Shown here in pieces: positions 36,901 to 47,050 of a stretch of DNA of 64,000 nucleotides (position 1 is the first letter of the stretch; each line of letters begins with the position of its first letter). The notes under the pieces were generated by a model. The model saw nothing but the letters and a program-made list of their open reading frames with translations, searched no databases and was not told where the DNA came from. A program made the translations under genes and the position numbers. The DNA lies in the NCBI GenBank assembly GCA_029207755.1, contig JARCOQ010000001.1, forward strand, positions 91,065,637 through 91,129,636, in the 5' to 3' direction. The DNA is from Chamaea fasciata (Eukaryota; Chordata; Aves; Passeriformes; Sylviidae).

Positions 36901-39900
36901 TGTTTCTATTACCTTCTCTTTTGTCAGTGGAGGCACCACTGTTACACAGAGTGGAGACAGAGCCTGTTGAGTGAGTTAAGGAAGAGACTGAGAAGATGTC
37001 TTTGTTTTGAAATAGTTTAAGAGCAGTCACTAGGTCCAACTGTGTTCCACAGACAGATATGAAATTCTCTGTTTTGCAGAATCAAAGAAGCAGCATCTTA
37101 ATGAATTATCAGACTTTTACTCAAGCTTGTTGGCAACACTCTCAGATTGTGTGCCTGGGGCTCCATTGTTTTTCTGATGGCACATTCATCTTGGGTCCTT
37201 GAGGTGGTTGTACTGGTAGAACTTGTCAAGGGGCAGGCTGGTACAGGCTAGGGCACACAGTACTTCTGCACACCCATAGGGATCTTCAGAGCTTCTGGGG
37301 GACACATGTTCTGAAATGCAATGTGATTTTTTGCAAGCATCCTGCAAATTAGCTTTGCTTATATGGAAGCCTCATGTGTTTTCATCTAGCAGAATTTTTC
37401 TTCCCAAGGAATAGTAGGTACCCTTCTTCCTGAGGAAGGCCTACTTTGTAAAGAAGTCTGAAACTGAAAGTCTCACTGAGGCCAAGCTTTCCTATGCCCA
37501 GAGGTCACCCTTCTGCATCAAGAGATGGTTCCTTGCCAAGGCTGAAGAAGAAACTTGCAAGTCAGAAAGATGAGATCCCATTCCTGGTTTTAAAGACTGT
37601 CACCAGCTTGAAAGTTTCAGCTGGAAGGTGCAGTGTTTTTCAAAGAACTCAGTGTGTGGTAGCATGCAGAGTGGTGTGTCTGAGACAGTGCCCCACTCTG
37701 CCTGCTCTCAAACTTTCCTTGAAAGACTGTATTTATATTCTTGCTCTGCAGGCCTGCTTAGATGCAGTCGATTGTGTAAGATAATGCAGAGGTCTGCAAA
37801 AATCAGGCAAAGTAATGCACTTGAAAATTGGTCAGATAGAAGAATATATAGGTTTTTACAGAATCTCATCTGACATGAGTCCTTGTGAATGACCACAAAA
37901 TACAAAAACTGCAAAATATTCAAATATATCCTAGAGTTGATGGGTAAGCGCAGATTGTAGCTATGATTTTCAGGCACTCAGGCCAAAAGAAGAAAAGGGA
38001 AAAAAAATCCCAAACCTTGCTTTCATTTTTTATTTCTTTCTCCTCTTTTACCACCTTCTTGTTTATTCTTAATTCCTTACAAAGTCTCTCCAGTTCATAA
38101 GCTAATCAGTGGCTTGTCTACAGTCCCAGACAATGGAAATCAGAGCTTGTTAAATCACCATATTAAAGGGTTAAGAAAAAGAGACTTTCTTGCAATACAT
38201 TAATCTGTTTTATGTAAAACCTTTTTTAACTGAAGACTCTGAACTATTGGTTTCCTGCTGTCTCCTCCTCTATAACTAGCCAAAGCTGAACTCATGATCT
38301 TTTGTCCAACTCACTGTTACATCTGGGTTTTTTTTTTCTTTCTTTTTATACTGCCTCCCACACAGAGAAGCCTGAAACTTGTCTGGTTTTAAAATTCTCC
38401 TTTCCTTTTCTTTCTTGCCTGAGTCTGACACATCCTCTTCCCCCTCTGCTATCTCTCTTCATTGTGATTCTAAGATCTGTCCTTGCTCCTTTATGATAAA
38501 ACTGATGTCCAAGCAGCAGACTTAGACATAGCCCTTTTGCCTTGCCTTTTGGCCCCAGCAATAAATCCAGCTTAGTGATGTCTGGGAACAATGATTTCTG
38601 CTAGTTAAAGCTCTGACCTGGACACGCAGCACTAATCCCAGCCCTAGCCAAGCCCTTTTGCCTGTCTTGGATTTAGTGTTGTCCCCAGGGCTGACCTTTC
38701 TGCACTCGTCAGTGGGACTTGGCTTATTAGCTTCTGCTGGCCTGGAGCTCCATTCTCAGACCTGAGCCTTACCTGGCAAGGCCTGCCTGGCCTGGTCCAA
38801 CACTCTTTTTCTGAAACTAGCAATAAACCTCACTGATGGCATCTGCGTGGGACGAATTCTGACCCAGAATCTGCCCAGAGACTCCTTCCTGGTCTTCAAG
38901 TGACTGACATAGCCCTTCCAGACATTTTCCATTGCGAGATGAATTTTAAGGAAAATTTGGAACGCCCCAAGAAGGACTTATGCATCCAGTTTCCCCCATC
39001 CCCCATCTGTGCTAGCTATGTTAATAGAATATATTTCCTCTCAATTTCATGACTTTCTTTTTTAATGGGCCAATAATATTGTGTGAAAACATAGTGAGAA
39101 GTAATTGGTATAGAATGGTGTATCTATAGACAATCCTTAAATTTAATAATAGATGCACTGACAACATGCTATTCTCTTGTGGGTTTTGTGTTCTTAGAAT
39201 GCAGATGTGTTTTTAGAAACAAGATTTTTTTGCATATCTGTAGCTTCTCTGCATCCAGTCAGGGCCAAGCCACAGAGCTTCTGTGAAGCATAGTCATTAG
39301 AAGAAACAGGAATTGCTCTATGTCTGTTTAAGATGGGGTTGATGTAGTCAAAGGAAGTAAAGAAATAGAGGAATGGTAAATGGTTAGGGCATATGCATTA
39401 TGTTTGTTTCTGTGACAATTACTCAGTAGGCTGAGTGGTAGATGAAGAGAATCTCCATTTTATGCCTGACTCAAAAGTAGTCCGTTTTAAGTGGAGATTT
39501 CTGTGAAATACAGTCATAGTCTTATCCTTTCATTGAGTACCTCTTCTGAGCCAGAAATTATTTTCTTCAGGGTGCTGTATTCCCCCTGTCTGCCACCCAC
39601 ATCTCACCTGCTTGCTTGCATGTTTTATGAAAACCGGCCAGATCCCTGCCAGAAACTGGCACTGTTTGGGAAGGCTTTCCTCCTGAGAGTGGAGGGAGTT
39701 ATGGCTGCACTGGCTGCAGTGAAGCAGCAGAAAGGCTCAGGAGAGAAATGGCCCTAACCAAGAGATGGAGAAACTTGCCAGAGCAGGATGATAGCCTCTT
39801 TCCCTTTTTTTTTGGCTGTGCCTTTTTAGTTTTTTTCTGGTTTCGCTTGTACTCCATGGTAAACCAAACAGTATGAGACAGCATGGATTGCAAAACACCA

Positions 39901-42900
39901 TCTGTAGGTTCTTTGTAAAATGGAGGAAGTGGGAGAGGAGGGAGTTTCATCTCATGCATTACATCCTGCTGCAACAAATTTGTAAAAAACAGGTTTACAA
40001 CCCAACTCCCCTCCTCCCAATGATGTCAAAACGAAACCAGACATTCTGTCTTTCACCCAAAAACAGGATAGGGGAATTTAGGTTTCCAAAGCTCCATTTT
40101 CAACAGAAAACATGCAGAACCTGTCATGTGAAGGATTAAATGCAATAGCAAGTACTAGGCCATAGACTTACCCAGTTCAGGGTTTCTTTTAAGATACACC
40201 AAAGGAACCTAGAAAAATAAAGATTTCTCAGTCAGGACATTACCTTTTAAAAGTATGTAAATATGAAAAGTTACTTGTTTGACTGCGGCTCTCTTGTCCC
40301 TACAAATGGAGCTGAGAACTAGTTTTTTGCTTTCATTCAGTAGAATGCAAAATATTTGTTTGTTTTGGGAGGCAAAGAAAGTGTGTGCAAGACAGTAAGA
40401 GAGAAGAATGCAAGTAGATCCATGAAACGGCTGAAGGTAGATGGTACAGGTGTTCTGCTGTCACTGCCTAAATTGTAGGTGACAACCTTTGCATGGACAT
40501 AGAAATTCTCTACATCTTTTGGAGCACTCTGACACAGACTCAGAAATTACCTGCAGTCAGACCACTATGTATGTACCTGTGTGTCCTGCAGCCAGAGAAT
40601 GTGAACATCCATATGTGCTTTCAGCACAATTTGCCAGAGAACGTATATATGAGGTCCTTGTGCAGCTTTTTGTTTCAGGTGGGACAACCAATTTTATCTG
40701 CTGGAGGTACCTTGTAATGGCTTTTGCCATCTCAGAGTCAGGATTTCCACTGACTTCGGAGACATCCCCTCCATCAATTTATTTTCAGTGGTGGTACCAG
40801 AGAGCTCTCAGGGAAGGAAGAGGGACAAGGTAGCTCCTGCATGACAGCCCTTTTCTGGGAAGGCTCTGCAAGGTGTGAGTGTTCAGCTGCATCTCATAGA
40901 ATTGAGTAGCAAATGAGCAACAGTGACTGTGTCCCAGCTGGGTTTTTGTTGCAAATTCCTTCAATAAAGATTGGCAAGTGAGAGAGAAGATCAACATCAT
41001 TCTCTGCCATGTGGTAATGACTTGACATTAATTTAATTACAGTCCTTCTGCTGTTTAGGTGGAAGTTACTGCATGGCTTGCACATGTGAAAGACATGGAG
41101 TGGCCTAGTGTTACAAAAGACATGTGCTTCTCAGCAAGCAGCAATTAGGTTCATATTTTGAACCTTCCTATAAAAAGGCAAGAAACACATTCTGTGTAGT
41201 GTATTTCTATTGTTGCAGTGCTTTCAGTGCAACTGCTTAGCAGAGCACAAATGCAGACCTGACTAAAGAAGAGAGGGCCCAAATGCCCATGGGCACGGGT
41301 GTGGAGTGCTTTGGCTCCCACACCCTTGATGCAGAACTGGGTGTTGTACACCTAGACACATGTCACTGGAACAAGAAGGGGACTGTATAAAGAGTTTCAT
41401 TTCTCTCTCTCTTGCATTTCAGAAGTCCACTTGGACCCCCAGAGAACATGGTGCCCCACAGCCGACTGCCAAACGGTGTGCCACATTGCACTGAGCGAGT
41501 CGGGAGCACCGGTGCCAGTGGAGTGTCCTGCCTGCCGCCTGACCTTCTGCTCCTCTTGCAAAGAGCCATGGCATGGGCAGCACCTGTGCCAGGAAAACCA
41601 AACTACTCTGGTACCAGCTGAGCAGGGGTAAGATGGGAATCCATGATGGCCATGCAGTCCTTCGGTTCTTCTCATCGCAGGGCCTCACGTCAGGTTCACA
41701 GTGCAACTTCCTTAGGTCCACAGCTCAGAGACTGTCCATCTCTTCTGGTGTTTCCTAAATACAATTCCAGTCTAAGTATTACTTTAAATGATAATTTTTT
41801 ATATATATACCTAATATTATTTGTGTACTTGTCAAGCTTGGGTTGCAATTGGCACTTCTGAAAGCTTGAAGGCCTCCAGGACTTGAAATCTGCTCAAAGG
41901 CTTTGTTCACGTGCTTGAATAATGACCTGTGCTCATACAAAAAAATCCAAGATACCATTATTGCAGGATCCAAATTTTGCCTATGCTGTGATAAAGAAAT
42001 CACCCCTGTTTAATATTTATAGAATCTCTGCATAGAAAAAACCTTAACTCCTACACAAGAGTGTAAATTTCACTTGGTGTGAGAAGCCTGATTTATGCTC
42101 ATTTTCCTTAAGCGCAAACAACCTACAGATCAGGTTGTAAAAGCCATTAATCTACAGAAGAGACACTTTTGTATTCAAATTATGTCTTGTCTTTGGCTAT
42201 CCATCTTTGTTTTCAGAATCAGGTTATGTTGAGTCATGTGTTAAAAGTTTTTTATCATTTTTTTTGAAGAAATGAAAGACTTAAAACCTAGAGTATTCTG
42301 TTTGCTAGTGACTCCATTGAATAGGAGTTGCCAAAAATCTCTTGCTATAATTTTTCTTCTCTGGGTGTGATCTCTGTCTGTGATGGAGTTTAAGCCTATT
42401 TTGTTCAGACAGGGACAGTGCTCTGAGTTGCATAATCAAGTCCTGTTAAATGAATTGTGCAAGGTCTCTGTAACAAAGTCCTAAGTTTTAATGCTATAAG
42501 TGATTAATTGTGGGTGTAGTGGGTGTTGTTTTTATATAGCATAAAGGAACAAGGCAAGGGATTTTCACTTTTATGTGATATTAATAGTCTTACACCTAGT
42601 AGTGAGTATGCTTCAATGTATTGTACTGAACATAAGAAGCTTCACATACTGAGTGAGTTAGGACAACATTAGATGCTCTGAAAAATAAGCACAATATGCA
42701 TCAGGCAGTGGACCTGAATAACAACAATTATGTTCACGTCTCACTTTAATGTTTCCTTACTTTTCTAGATTCCTTATTGGAGCAGAGACAGAGTCACCAA
42801 TTAAGCAGTGCCCAGTTTGTCGAATTTATATTGAGCGAAACGAGGGCTGTGCTCAGATGATGTGCAAGAACTGCAAGCACACATTTTGCTGGTATTGTTT

Positions 42901-45076
42901 ACAGAACTTGGATGTAAGTACTGCAGAAAAAACTCCAAGATAGAGAATAATGGGGTTAGGGTTAGTCTGAGGCCCTGCGCAAGCTCTTTGTTAGTTCTCT
43001 CCTAGTGAATTTCTTGGCTCAGTTCAGCTTCTGACTCAGTTTTTTGCTCTTCTTTCACCCAGTGCTTTTATTTATATCAATATAGTTTTTGTTTCTTCCG
43101 TAAAGGGTTGTAGCCATGTCTATGGGTCCCACGTTAGTTCTTTGAGGAAAATGGGACTAACATGTTTCTTTCTGGAGGTTTGTTTCAGCAGAACCTTGCT
43201 CAGATTCCCTCTTCCAGTAGCTAAAAACAGTTTGGTTGAGAGTGAGGGAAATAAATGCCTTCCACCTGTTTCAACAGTAAAGGACATAGCCTGTCTAAAA
43301 AATGGTGTGGTATGGGGTGAAGGGGGTTAGTCCATGGTATGGTGGCTTAAGGGCTCCCTGCTAGGAAGGAATAGGTCTCCTTTCGTAGTCCATTTCTAGT
43401 GCCATCTTTGCTGAAGAGAATGATTGGTTGTTAGGCTTCAGGATAAAAATGTATCAAGAACATGGATTGTGAAGTGCATGTTGCTAATGATGTCTCAAAG
43501 GTTGCAAACCAGTCTCAACTCGTGTGGACTTCAAGTATCCTAGCAGCATGAAGAGTCCTGGAAGTAATGCACTTGTATGTGGCAGCTTGCCCTTTCGGCA
43601 CTGTCATCAGTAACAGCTGTGGGAGTGTGAAAAGGACTTCACCAGCACTTGAAATAAAATGTTATGTGCTGCGTGGATTTTCTTGTCCTTTTTGTACTCC
43701 ACAGCCAGCAATGAGACTTCCTCAATCCTCATCCTTTACTCAGCACGTTAAACAGGTTTCCCATAGTGTTACGTCCCCTTTCTGTGTGGGTGAATGTGCT
43801 TTCTCAACATGAGTCTTAGGGCTTGCCTCAGAGTACATGCAGTACATGGTGATTGCTTAACACTGTGCTGAACCAGAAGAGTGTCACATTCTTGCAGACT
43901 CCACATACATGCCCTTGTCGAGTTTTTGTCAGTTCAAAGAGAGAAAGAGAGAAAGAAACTGTAGTTGTGTGATTCAAATGTAGTTTTTCTAAATGTGTGG
44001 GGGTTACAGGAACTCCAGGCGTAGATAGAGGTAATACCTGCAAAGCCAGAGAGCAGAGCTGAAAATGAAAGGGGAAGCAGCATCAGGTTACAGCACAGTG
44101 GTTTAGGGAGGGTAATACAGGGGATGACTCACCTTCTGAAGAAAAGAATGGGTAGTTTAATGAGTATTAATGGTAAAAGCAAAATTAAACAGGATTTTTG
44201 TACTTTCTATATTTTCCTGTTAAGTCTAAGAACAAAATTACTGTGAAGTAATCAGGAGACAGTACATCAGGAGAACAGGAGGTGGAATACTTCAGGAAGA
44301 TGATCGCTCACATTGCTAGTTTCCAGAAATGCCTGTTGTTTTCAGTCCCCTTTATCACCATCAAATTATAGACCAGGTACTTGTGCAATAGGTACAACTC
44401 ACATGCTTATGCTTTTTAAAAGTGGCAGAGAAAAGATGCTGTATGATAGCTCAGGTGTCAAACATACACCAATTTCTGAAACTGCGAGAAGTTACTCCAG
44501 ATAATTATTTAGAAGACAGGTAAACTTGTCTGCTGGCTGCTGGCAATTTCAAAACAGTGCCAGGAAGGTTGTGTTTCCACTCTGGTCTTGAATCTCTCCC
44601 TGCAGTTCTGTAACCTGCTCTTACAGCTTCTCCTTTTCTTTTTCAGAATGATATTTTCTTACGACATTACGACAGAGGCCCTTGCAGAAACAAGCTGGGC
44701 CACTCACGAGCTTCAGTGATGTGGAACAGAACACAGGTGTGTTCCTAGCCAGCTGGGCAGAGCTTTCATGCATGTATGAAGCAAAGAGATTTTACCCTTC
44801 AGAGAAGAACCAAGATGATTATTTTCATATTTTCATCCTTTTTTTTTGGTGACCTATGCTATGTATGTGCATGCACATGCATATTTTATTTTCCATGCTA
44901 TCTAAATATGCATTTTTCACCACCCTGTCTTTCAGGTTGTGGGGATCCTCGTTGGACTAGGTATCATAGCGTTGGTGACCTCCCCCTTGCTGCTTGTGGC
45001 ATCTCCATGCATCATCTGTTGCATTTGCAAATCTTGCCGGAACAAAAAGAAAAAACACAGCCTGCCGACAACCTAA
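15824..45076 (+). CDS. RNF144B: RNF144B, RBR-type E3 ubiquitin ligase (seven coding exons, 303 aa)
   Basis: The spliced product is a RING-in-between-RING E3 that takes ubiquitin from an E2 onto its own cysteine and then transfers it to a substrate. In mammals the family member is p53-inducible, membrane- or mitochondria-associated, and reported to act on p21 and BAX. Joining 15824-15988, 29007-29111, 36827-36887, 41423-41627, 42769-42913, 44647-44736 and 44936-45076 gives one open frame of 303 residues, the length I recall for human RNF144B. RING1 ligands are Cys30, 33, 48, 50, 53, 56, 75 and 80. IBR ligands are Cys121, 126, 145, 148, 153, 156, His161 and Cys166. RING2 spans about 193-240 with catalytic Cys206 in an [11 protein letters not shown] motif. 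Residues 258-288 form one transmembrane segment containing GILVG (a GxxxG), followed by a KKKK-containing tail. All introns are GT-AG. The tail and membrane segment favour RNF144B over its paralogue RNF144A. Function is inferred from family membership. Confidence 0.97.
16749..16812 (+). repeat. T/G-rich low-complexity tract
   Basis: Runs of T and GTTT units, then a GGGGAGGGGGG block and a further T run. Confidence 0.8.
20699..20716 (+). repeat. Short GAA microsatellite
   Basis: About five GAA units (AGAGAAGAAGAAGAAGAA) in an intron. Confidence 0.85.
22344..22375 (+). repeat. 16-nt tandem duplication
   Basis: GATCTTCTATCCATTT is followed directly by GATCTTCTATCCATTC. Confidence 0.9.
23227..23263 (+). 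repeat. T-rich tract
   Basis: T runs with single C interruptions, ending in an uninterrupted run of more than 18 T. Confidence 0.85.
24302..24348 (+). repeat. T12-A8-GC-A25 tract
   Basis: Twelve T, eight A, GC, then twenty-five A. The T and A blocks can fold back on each other. The A25 block could be an old retroposon tail on the plus strand, but nothing recognisable lies to its left. Confidence 0.88.
28899..28916. repeat. GC-armed inverted repeat with an AATTAA centre
   Basis: ACCGCC-AATTAA-GGCGGT has perfect 6-bp arms. It lies about 90 nt before the acceptor of coding exon 2. Confidence 0.8.
29007..29111 (+). CDS. RNF144B: RNF144B coding exon 2 (residues 56-90, second half of RING1)
   Basis: The acceptor is a long T-rich tract ending TTTCTAG before 29007, and the donor GTATCT begins at 29112. 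The 105-nt exon reads as 35 complete codons, starting with Cys56 ([10 protein letters not shown]) and ending LQEAE. It supplies the last RING1 zinc ligands, Cys56, Cys75 and Cys80. Its first codon is a zinc-binding cysteine whose partner Cys53 lies on the previous exon. Phase is 0 at both ends, so skipping it would keep the frame but destroy RING1. Confidence 0.96.
29137..29164 (+). repeat. CT-rich microsatellite just after the exon 2 donor
   Basis: TCTTTCTCTCTCTCTCCC and further CTCT units start about 25 nt inside the intron. In the transcript this is a long pyrimidine tract. Confidence 0.9.
34527..34588 (+). repeat. T/G-rich low-complexity tract
   Basis: GTTT and GTTTT units and long T runs, ending in about sixteen T before AATGGGG. 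Confidence 0.85.
35451..35515 (+). repeat. Imperfect tandem duplication, 32-nt period, AT-rich
   Basis: ACAGTCATATTAATCTTAAA at 35451 and ACAGCCATATGAATCTTTAA at 35483 begin two similar adjacent units that both continue with AATTAATT-like sequence. Confidence 0.75.
36827..36887 (+). CDS. RNF144B: RNF144B coding exon 3 (residues 91-110 and first base of codon 111)
   Basis: This 61-nt exon lies between a TTTCAG acceptor (ending 36826) and a GTGTGA donor (from 36888). It encodes [10 protein letters not shown] then [10 protein letters not shown], the linker between RING1 and IBR, and ends with the first base of a Glu codon completed at 41423-41424. It is too short to stand out as an open frame. 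I found it from the expected linker sequence, the phase and the flanking splice signals. Skipping it would shift the frame. Confidence 0.95.
36888..41422 (+). other. RNF144B intron between coding exons 3 and 4 (about 4.5 kb)
   Basis: A GT-AG intron in phase 1. It holds a C/T-rich stretch of possibly diverged internal repeats at about 38524-38930 and otherwise unremarkable DNA. Confidence 0.9.
38524..38930 (+). repeat. Possible diverged internal repeats of about 127 nt, C/T-rich
   Basis: Similar words recur at intervals near multiples of 127 nt. GACATAGCCCTT occurs near 38525 and again near 38906. AGCCCTTTTGCCT occurs near 38529 and 38651. AGCAATAAA followed by a related TGATG...CTG stretch occurs near 38558 and 38819. 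The units are badly diverged and I could not align them end to end by eye. Confidence 0.4.
41423..41627 (+). CDS. RNF144B: RNF144B coding exon 4 (complete IBR domain, residues 111-179)
   Basis: The acceptor is a CT-rich tract ending CATTTCAG, and the donor GTAAGA starts at 41628. The exon encodes [16 protein letters not shown] through TLVPAEQ and holds every ligand of the IBR zinc module: Cys121, Cys126, Cys145, Cys148, Cys153, Cys156, His161 and Cys166. It begins with two bases completing Glu111 and ends with GG, completed by A of the next exon to give Gly179. It is visibly more GC-rich than the neighbouring introns. Open frames on the opposite strand across this exon are shadows. Confidence 0.97.
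41628..42768 (+). other. RNF144B intron between coding exons 4 and 5 (about 1.1 kb)
   Basis: A GT-AG intron in phase 2, splitting the Gly179 codon. It is AT-rich with nothing else recognisable. Confidence 0.9.
42769..42913 (+). CDS. RNF144B: RNF144B coding exon 5 (RING2 core with catalytic Cys206, residues 180-227)
   Basis: The exon lies between a TTTTCTAG acceptor and a GTAAGT donor. After the one base completing Gly179 it reads 48 codons, including [20 protein letters not shown] and the following [13 protein letters not shown]. Cys193 and Cys196 start RING2. Cys206 in the NEGCAQMMC context is the predicted thioester-forming cysteine of this RBR family. Cys211, Cys214, Cys219 and Cys222 follow. 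This is the most strongly recognisable stretch of the gene. Phase is 0 at the 3' end. Confidence 0.98.
42914..44646 (+). other. RNF144B intron between coding exons 5 and 6 (about 1.7 kb)
   Basis: A GT-AG intron in phase 0. Reading through the donor adds VSTAEKTPR and then a stop at 42941-42943. A short GGGTTAGGGTTAG stretch near 42953-42965 resembles telomere repeats but has barely two units. Confidence 0.9.
44647..44736 (+). CDS. RNF144B: RNF144B coding exon 6 (end of RING2, residues 228-257)
   Basis: A TTTTTCAG acceptor ends at 44646 and a GTGTGT donor begins at 44737. The 90-nt exon reads exactly 30 codons: [20 protein letters not shown] then [10 protein letters not shown]. His234 and Cys240 are probably the last zinc ligands of RING2. 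The [10 protein letters not shown] segment is characteristic of the RNF144 pair. Phase is 0 on both sides. Confidence 0.97.
44737..44935 (+). other. RNF144B last intron (199 nt)
   Basis: This is by far the shortest intron of the gene, in phase 0, with donor GTGTGT and acceptor CTTTCAG. If retained, translation adds Val-Cys-Ser and stops at TAG 44746-44748, just before the membrane anchor would be encoded. Confidence 0.95.
44936..45076 (+). CDS. RNF144B: RNF144B last coding exon (transmembrane anchor and tail, residues 258-303, stop TAA)
   Basis: The acceptor CTGTCTTTCAG precedes 44936. The exon encodes 46 residues and TAA at 45074-45076. Residues 258-288 are strongly hydrophobic and rich in Val, Leu and Ile. 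They carry a GILVG (GxxxG) motif of the type implicated in self-association of the RNF144A membrane helix. A cysteine-rich boundary ([10 protein letters not shown]) and a basic tail [12 protein letters not shown] follow. The whole membrane anchor sits in this one exon, so alternative use of the preceding small intron would remove it. Confidence 0.97.
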   Translation, partial: VVGILVGLGIIALVTSPLLLVASPCIICCICKSCRNKKKKHSLPTT

Positions 45077-47045
45077 AACTGTGTCTTTTTGAGTCTCCAT
45101 CTGTACAGTATATGTATGTGAGAAAGCACAGTGGTTGTGTTTTGGTGCCATACCTATCAAATAATGCTCCCTTTTTTTTGCCAGTTCTTGGGATAAGTGC
45201 CTATTCTTGACAGGTTACTCTATCACTAACAAGTCCTAGTGGGGGAAAAGTCTAGATTATTGTGCAGTACATTTAGTGTAGGTTTTTGCTTCCTGAAGAG
45301 AAAATCAGGACACCATTCAGTACTTTTTACCAGAAATATGATCTACCATTCAAGACTGATAGAACATTCCCATTTTCCGTCAGTTGCACACGAGTTGATC
45401 CTGCTGCATTACTCTGTCTTTGCAGATCCAGTTATTACTGTTGTGCTTGCTGTTGTTTCTTGGTGACACTCAGATTTCTCAGAAAGTTTTGGGTCTTTTG
45501 TAAAAGAGGGAGTGGGGAAAGAGAGCCTGATTAGGTTCTTCTGCCTGCTAGCTTGTGTCCAGTTAAATGTAACAGACCATTAGGAAAATAGGTTTGGTAG
45601 TTTCCTGTCAATTGGCTGCCATGGCATTTCTTTCAGCATTCAAATCCATCTGATTTTTACCATTGATCTCAACTACAGAAGTAAAAAAACAACAGAACTT
45701 CCTAAGATAGGACTCTCTTTTAAGAGACTGGACTACCTTGAGAAAGGTATTTTTTTTCACATCAAACATGACATGTCTACCATGAAATATTAGGAGAATG
45801 CCTATTTCCCTAGCATTGGGCATGCCTTTTGTCAGTACCATGGGTGTAGCAAACTCACAGTGAAGGTAATATTGTAAGAAATCTGTGATGCAGTTCCCAT
45901 TTTGTGCAGAGTTGGGATCCTGCTTGCGTGTGTATGGAGTGACGGTATGGGTGCAGATATACCAAGTACATCTGAGTAGTCGGTAGATTTTTTTCAACAG
46001 TTTACACGGGTTGGCAGCAAGAACCCTGTTAAAAAGTCATTGAAACCAGGCTAAGCCAAGGCCTCCTTCAAAACCTTATGGATCTGCTGAAGTGAACACT
46101 TGAGAAAATGCTGTGTAAATGTGAGCTCCATCCTTTGGTGAGCATTTCTTTTGCCCTGCTCAAACTCTGTTACCAAACTCTGTTACTGATATTTTTTAGT
46201 TACTCTGAATCTGGAAGGCTGTCATTTAATAAGTGCTTAATTTTAATTTGGTGCCTCACCACCAAACCAGTTCAGACCCTGGTATAGATTACACCTGTAA
46301 AAGTTCACTGAAAGCTCACTGAAGAGCTGGAATTACTCCAGGCTCAGTCAGGAGTAGCTGAGATCAGACTCTACTCCCTGGAGTTTATTTCCTTAATGCA
46401 TGGTGCTCCTCACAACTGGGGCCGGTGGGGCTTTTGTTCTGGACTCCTGTCAGTACATTCTATATCTGTGGGAACAGATGCAAGTTTGCACTGTATAATT
46501 GGTTGTAATTCCAAACCCTTTTCCATGAGGGCTGTGAGGTTTGAAGGAGATGCTCAGCCCGAGAGTGGTGTTTAGCTCGCGCTCCGCCCGGCTGCCCCTC
46601 TCCGAGCACGCAGCGCGGGTCACCTGGAGAGTGCTGCAGGGGTGACTGTGTGTGGTGTTTGGCCAAGCCTCAGGAACTTTGCCTTCTTGGCAGCTGTAAA
46701 TGTGACCTTTTTTCTGTTTAACTTCACTCTCTGGTTACTGTAACAAAAGTGGCAGGAGTTCTTCTTTTGAGAATGTGTAGTCTGTTGAGCAGACTAGCAA
46801 GGACAGAGGCCTTTAATGATACTGTCTGTTTGGCTTTTTAATTGATTTCTTTTATAAATACTGTCTCACTTTGCTACCAGTCATGGCTGGAGGGCAGGCA
46901 GTGCTTGCCTGTGTGAAAGGCTGTATTTATTCTTCATCTTCAGCTTTGAAGGGAAGCAGAACGGTAGACAGTACATTCTAAATACAGAGTGCAATGCAGG
47001 CAACTGCCATTTATAATAAATAAAGAATGTTTTCTGTATGTGTTT
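45077..47045 (+). other. RNF144B: RNF144B 3'UTR (right end approximate)
   Basis: About 1.97 kb separates the TAA stop from the first AATAAA I can find, at 47015-47020, which overlaps a second at 47019-47024. I see no other canonical AATAAA between 45077 and 47015. The right end is an estimate, 10-30 nt past the signal. The UTR contains an anomalous CpG-dense patch at 46560-46617. Longer isoforms using downstream ATTAAA-type signals are possible. Confidence 0.7.
46560..46617. other. CpG-dense patch within the RNF144B 3'UTR
   Basis: Nine CpG dinucleotides fall in 58 nt (for example GCTCGCGCTCCGCCCGG and CACGCAGCGCGG), while the UTR around it is almost free of CpG. It could be a recent insertion, a hypomethylated regulatory element or a structured RNA segment. 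I cannot tell which. Confidence 0.6.
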
Positions 47046-47050
47046 TCTTG
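47015..47050 (+). promoter_or_regulatory. Doubled polyadenylation signal and GU-rich downstream element
   Basis: Two overlapping AATAAA hexamers (47015-47020 and 47019-47024) are followed at once by a T/G-rich stretch at about 47029-47050 that fits a CstF-binding downstream element. Position and strand fit the end of RNF144B. Confidence 0.7.

Noticed and set aside
41397..41721. Minus-strand frames opposite the IBR exon
   Set aside because: Shadows of RNF144B coding exon 4, whose plus-strand frame is unambiguous.
42953..42965. Telomere-like GGGTTAGGGTTAG
   Set aside because: Only about two units; too short to call an interstitial telomeric repeat.
44776..45210. 144-codon plus-strand frame across the last coding exon
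   Set aside because: It reads the last RNF144B exon in the wrong frame. The true frame continues the membrane helix and ends at 45074-45076.
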